Positions 3,659-5,467 of a DNA stretch of 5,467 nt are shown here, in pieces. The DNA is from an uncultured Clostridia bacterium (GTDB lineage Bacteria; Bacillota; Clostridia; Oscillospirales; Acutalibacteraceae): contig CAMFYM010000093.1 of the NCBI GenBank assembly GCA_946002045.1, forward strand, positions 1-5,467, written 5' to 3'. The translations under genes and the position numbers were made by a program. A model generated the notes under the pieces. The model was not told the origin of the DNA, did not search any database, and saw only the letters and a program-made list of their open reading frames with translations. Each line of letters begins with the position of its first letter. The stretch's first letter is position 1.

Positions 3659-5335
3659 TTATTCAAATTTAACTTCAATATTATTTTGTGCACGGTTGAT
3701 TAAATCCTCAAGGGCATCACGCCTTTGGGCTGACTCTCCCCTTGGCTTACTAACGGCAATCTTATACGGCTGACCTGTCAGCTCAAGAACTGCCTGCTTA
3801 ATTGCCTTAAGGTGAGTTGGTATTTGGATAAATTGCTTTATGGTTGGATTTGGACTGTCTATAACAAATCTGCCACTGTCAAAATGAGCACCTGCTCCGT
3901 TGAGAACGCCATAAAGTGCAATATCTGTTTTATGTATAATATCAAGAAATTCTGCCCAATGCTCAAATTCGGAAACACCCTCTTGAACGGCAGTCTGTGG
4001 CTCCTGTGCTACCTGCGGCTGAGGCTTTGCAATTTGTTCCTCTGCCTGAGTAGGTATTTGTGAAGGAGCAGGCTCATTTGCCGTCTGCTGTGGTGGAGCA
4101 AAAATCGGTGGCTCCTCTTGAACAGCCTCTTCAACAGGTGCAGGTTGTGTATCCTGCTTTTGAATAGGTGATTGAGCCGATACCGTAACACCTGATTTAA
4201 CTGCTCGCTCCAGCTGTGCAACTCTGTCAAGCACGGCAGATTGTGATGCATCAAGCTTTGGCTCACAAAGCTTAATAAACGACATCTCCATCTCAATTCT
4301 TGAATTAGCACCACTCTTGATTTTAGTTAACGTATCTTGGAATAAATCAAGAGCATAAATAATATTTTCAAGAGTAAATTGCTTTGCAGATGTTACTATT
4401 GTGTTAAACTCGTCGTCGGTACAAATAATAAGCTCTCGGCTTTTTTTAACGGCTTTTACAACAAGGAAATTCCTGAAATGATTTATCAGCTCTACACAAA
4501 GGCGTTCCATATCATAGCTGTTTTGATATAGATTTGAAATAATCTCCATTGCAGAGGAGCTGTCCCTTGCACAAACGCAATCGGTTAATTTGTAAAGGGC
4601 GTCCCTGCTCGCAAGACCGGCAACATCAGATACCAGCATTGAATCAATACTATTGCTACGACTGCTGCATTGGTCAAGAATTGAAAGACCGTCACGAAGT
4701 GCACCGTCGGCAATTCTTGCAATAAGCACAGCTGCATCATCGGTTAAGGTCATACCCTCCTTTTGTGCAACCTCCTTAAGCCTAACAGCCATAGTTTCAG
4801 GCTGGATACGCTTAAAATCAAAGCGCTGACAACGGGAAAGAATTGTTGCAGGAAGCTTGTGAACCTCTGTGGTGGCAAGAATAAATATTACATGAGCAGG
4901 TGGTTCCTCAAGTGTTTTAAGCAAAGCATTGAATGCACCCTGCGAAAGCATATGTACTTCGTCGATAATATACACTCTGTACCTACCTCTTGAGGGGGTA
5001 TAATTGGCTTCCTCTCTTAAATCACGAATATTATCTACGCCGTTGTTGGAGGCAGCATCAATTTCTACAACATCATAGATTGCGCCACTGTCAAGTCCAC
5101 GGCAAACCTCGCACTCATTGCATGGCTCACCGTCTATTAAATTTTCGCAGTTAACTGCCTTTGCCAAAATCTTTGCACAGGTGGTTTTGCCTGTGCCACG
5201 GGAGCCTGTAAACAAATATGCGTGAGATACTCTGTTTTCCTTAATCTCATTTTTTAGAGTTGAGGTAACATGGTCCTGACCATAAACATCTGAAAAAACT
5301 CTTGGTCTGTATTTACGATAAAGAGCCTGATACAT
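3659..5335 (-). CDS. dnaX: DNA polymerase III subunit gamma/tau
   Basis: This AAA+ ATPase is the motor of the clamp loader that puts the sliding clamp on primed DNA. Of 558 residues, 1-170 hold MYQALYRKYRPRVFSDVYGQ, Walker A GSRGTGKTT (44-52), a four-cysteine zinc module (C63, C72, C75, C78), Walker B IIDEVHML (123-130), sensor 1 LATTE (153-157) and the SRC arginine-finger motif (167-169). Sensor 2 is GALRDGLSILD (211-221). Helical domain III runs to about 385, then a Pro/Gln/Glu-rich linker (about 388-452), then a tau-type C-terminal domain (about 455-535). The frame extends upstream to 5431, but that would overlap the SRP RNA. ATG 5335, with GGGAGG 8 nt before it, gives the standard DnaX start. 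It heads the dnaX-ybaB-recR-smpB group. Confidence 0.97.
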   Translation of the reverse strand: MYQALYRKYRPRVFSDVYGQDHVTSTLKNEIKENRVSHAYLFTGSRGTGKTTCAKILAKAVNCENLIDGEPCNECEVCRGLDSGAIYDVVEIDAASNNGVDNIRDLREEANYTPSRGRYRVYIIDEVHMLSQGAFNALLKTLEEPPAHVIFILATTEVHKLPATILSRCQRFDFKRIQPETMAVRLKEVAQKEGMTLTDDAAVLIARIADGALRDGLSILDQCSSRSNSIDSMLVSDVAGLASRDALYKLTDCVCARDSSSAMEIISNLYQNSYDMERLCVELINHFRNFLVVKAVKKSRELIICTDDEFNTIVTSAKQFTLENIIYALDLFQDTLTKIKSGANSRIEMEMSFIKLCEPKLDASQSAVLDRVAQLERAVKSGVTVSAQSPIQKQDTQPAPVEEAVQEEPPIFAPPQQTANEPAPSQIPTQAEEQIAKPQPQVAQEPQTAVQEGVSEFEHWAEFLDIIHKTDIALYGVLNGAGAHFDSGRFVIDSPNPTIKQFIQIPTHLKAIKQAVLELTGQPYKIAVSKPRGESAQRRDALEDLINRAQNNIEVKFE

Positions 5336-5363
5336 AATATTTACCTCCCGAATTTTTAAAACT

Positions 5364-5467
5364 AAAAGGCAGAAGCTGCTTATTTCATAATGTAACGCAC
5401 AGACTTGTCTGCGGCACACAGAATAATCCACTTATTGCTGCTCGGTTCCCCGCCTGACAAGGTTCGT
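5364..5467 (-). ncRNA. ffs: Signal recognition particle RNA, 3' part (partial, runs off the right edge)
   Basis: SRP RNA with Ffh targets nascent membrane and exported proteins to the membrane. On the minus strand the apical domain reads GTCAGG - CGG - GGAA - CCG - AGCAGC (5458-5437). GTCAGG and AGCAGC form the symmetric loop bound by the Ffh M domain, and the GGAA tetraloop is closed by a 3-bp helix whose two sides covary from the common UCC/GGA. The following AAGTGG and TGTGCCGCAG match my memory of the 3' arm of Bacillus-type SRP RNA. The 5' part is outside the window, and the 3' end near 5364 is a guess from a CTTTT tract after a weak GCAG-CTT-CTGC hairpin. SRP RNA directly upstream of dnaX is usual in Firmicutes. 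The weak 3' hairpin would allow read-through into dnaX. Confidence 0.9.

Noticed and set aside
4438..4448. A run of seven A in dnaX that could allow a -1 slip, giving a gamma-like product of about 310 residues
   Set aside because: The run is not in the phase of a standard X-XXY-YYZ slippery heptamer, I see no stimulating hairpin, and truncation would fall inside domain III, before the usual end of gamma.
5336..5431. Upstream extension of dnaX by 32 residues to an ATG at 5431
   Set aside because: It overlaps the SRP RNA, its residues do not resemble DnaX, and ATG 5335 has a good ribosome binding site and the conserved MYQALYRKYRP start.

Overview
The window looks like low-to-medium GC Firmicutes chromosome. 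A Clostridia member, perhaps Ruminococcus/Oscillospiraceae-like, is my inference; no species marker is visible. The support is the Firmicutes-style order SRP RNA - dnaX - ybaB - recR - smpB - ssrA, a tmRNA tag ending VALAA, strong GGAGG-type ribosome binding sites and at least two likely TTG starts. Every gene I support lies on the minus strand, so the biological order runs from high to low coordinates.

Right part (5467 to 1814), housekeeping. The 3' part of a bacterial SRP RNA enters from the right edge. It is followed by dnaX (clamp-loader tau/gamma subunit), a YbaB/EbfC nucleoid protein, recR (recombinational repair), smpB and the tmRNA gene ssrA. The spacings (19, 42, 16 and 8 nt using the starts chosen here) suggest a compact operon from dnaX to smpB, and perhaps into ssrA. 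SmpB and tmRNA work together in ribosome rescue, so both partners are encoded back to back. The tmRNA is complete, 353 nt, with the G.U wobble in the acceptor stem, an encoded CCA and a readable tag, DKNNSVALAA.

Middle part (1813 to 1363), a gene-free junction of about 450 nt just downstream of ssrA. It holds four terminator-like hairpins, one further perfect palindrome, a perfect 34-bp direct repeat (1508-1541 and 1749-1782) and a displaced perfect copy (1662-1682) of the last 21 nt of the tmRNA gene (1814-1834). The repeats alternate R1-R2-R1-R2. The ssrA 3' end is a classic integration site, so this looks like the scar, or the near end, of one or more integrated elements. No integrase lies in the window.

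Left part (1362 to 1), an accessory operon of three closely spaced genes. The first encodes a MerR-type regulator with a C-terminal membrane segment. The second encodes an unrecognised 231-residue protein with a hydrophobic hairpin. The third is a membrane protein cut by the left edge, whose start overlaps the stop of the second by one base. A promoter directly upstream has a 19-bp spacer filled by a near-perfect 9+3+9 dyad, the arrangement typical of MerR-controlled promoters, which suggests autoregulation. A second, 17-bp-spaced promoter lies further upstream. The function of this operon is unknown. A membrane-tethered regulator sensing an envelope signal and controlling its own membrane-protein operon is my inference.
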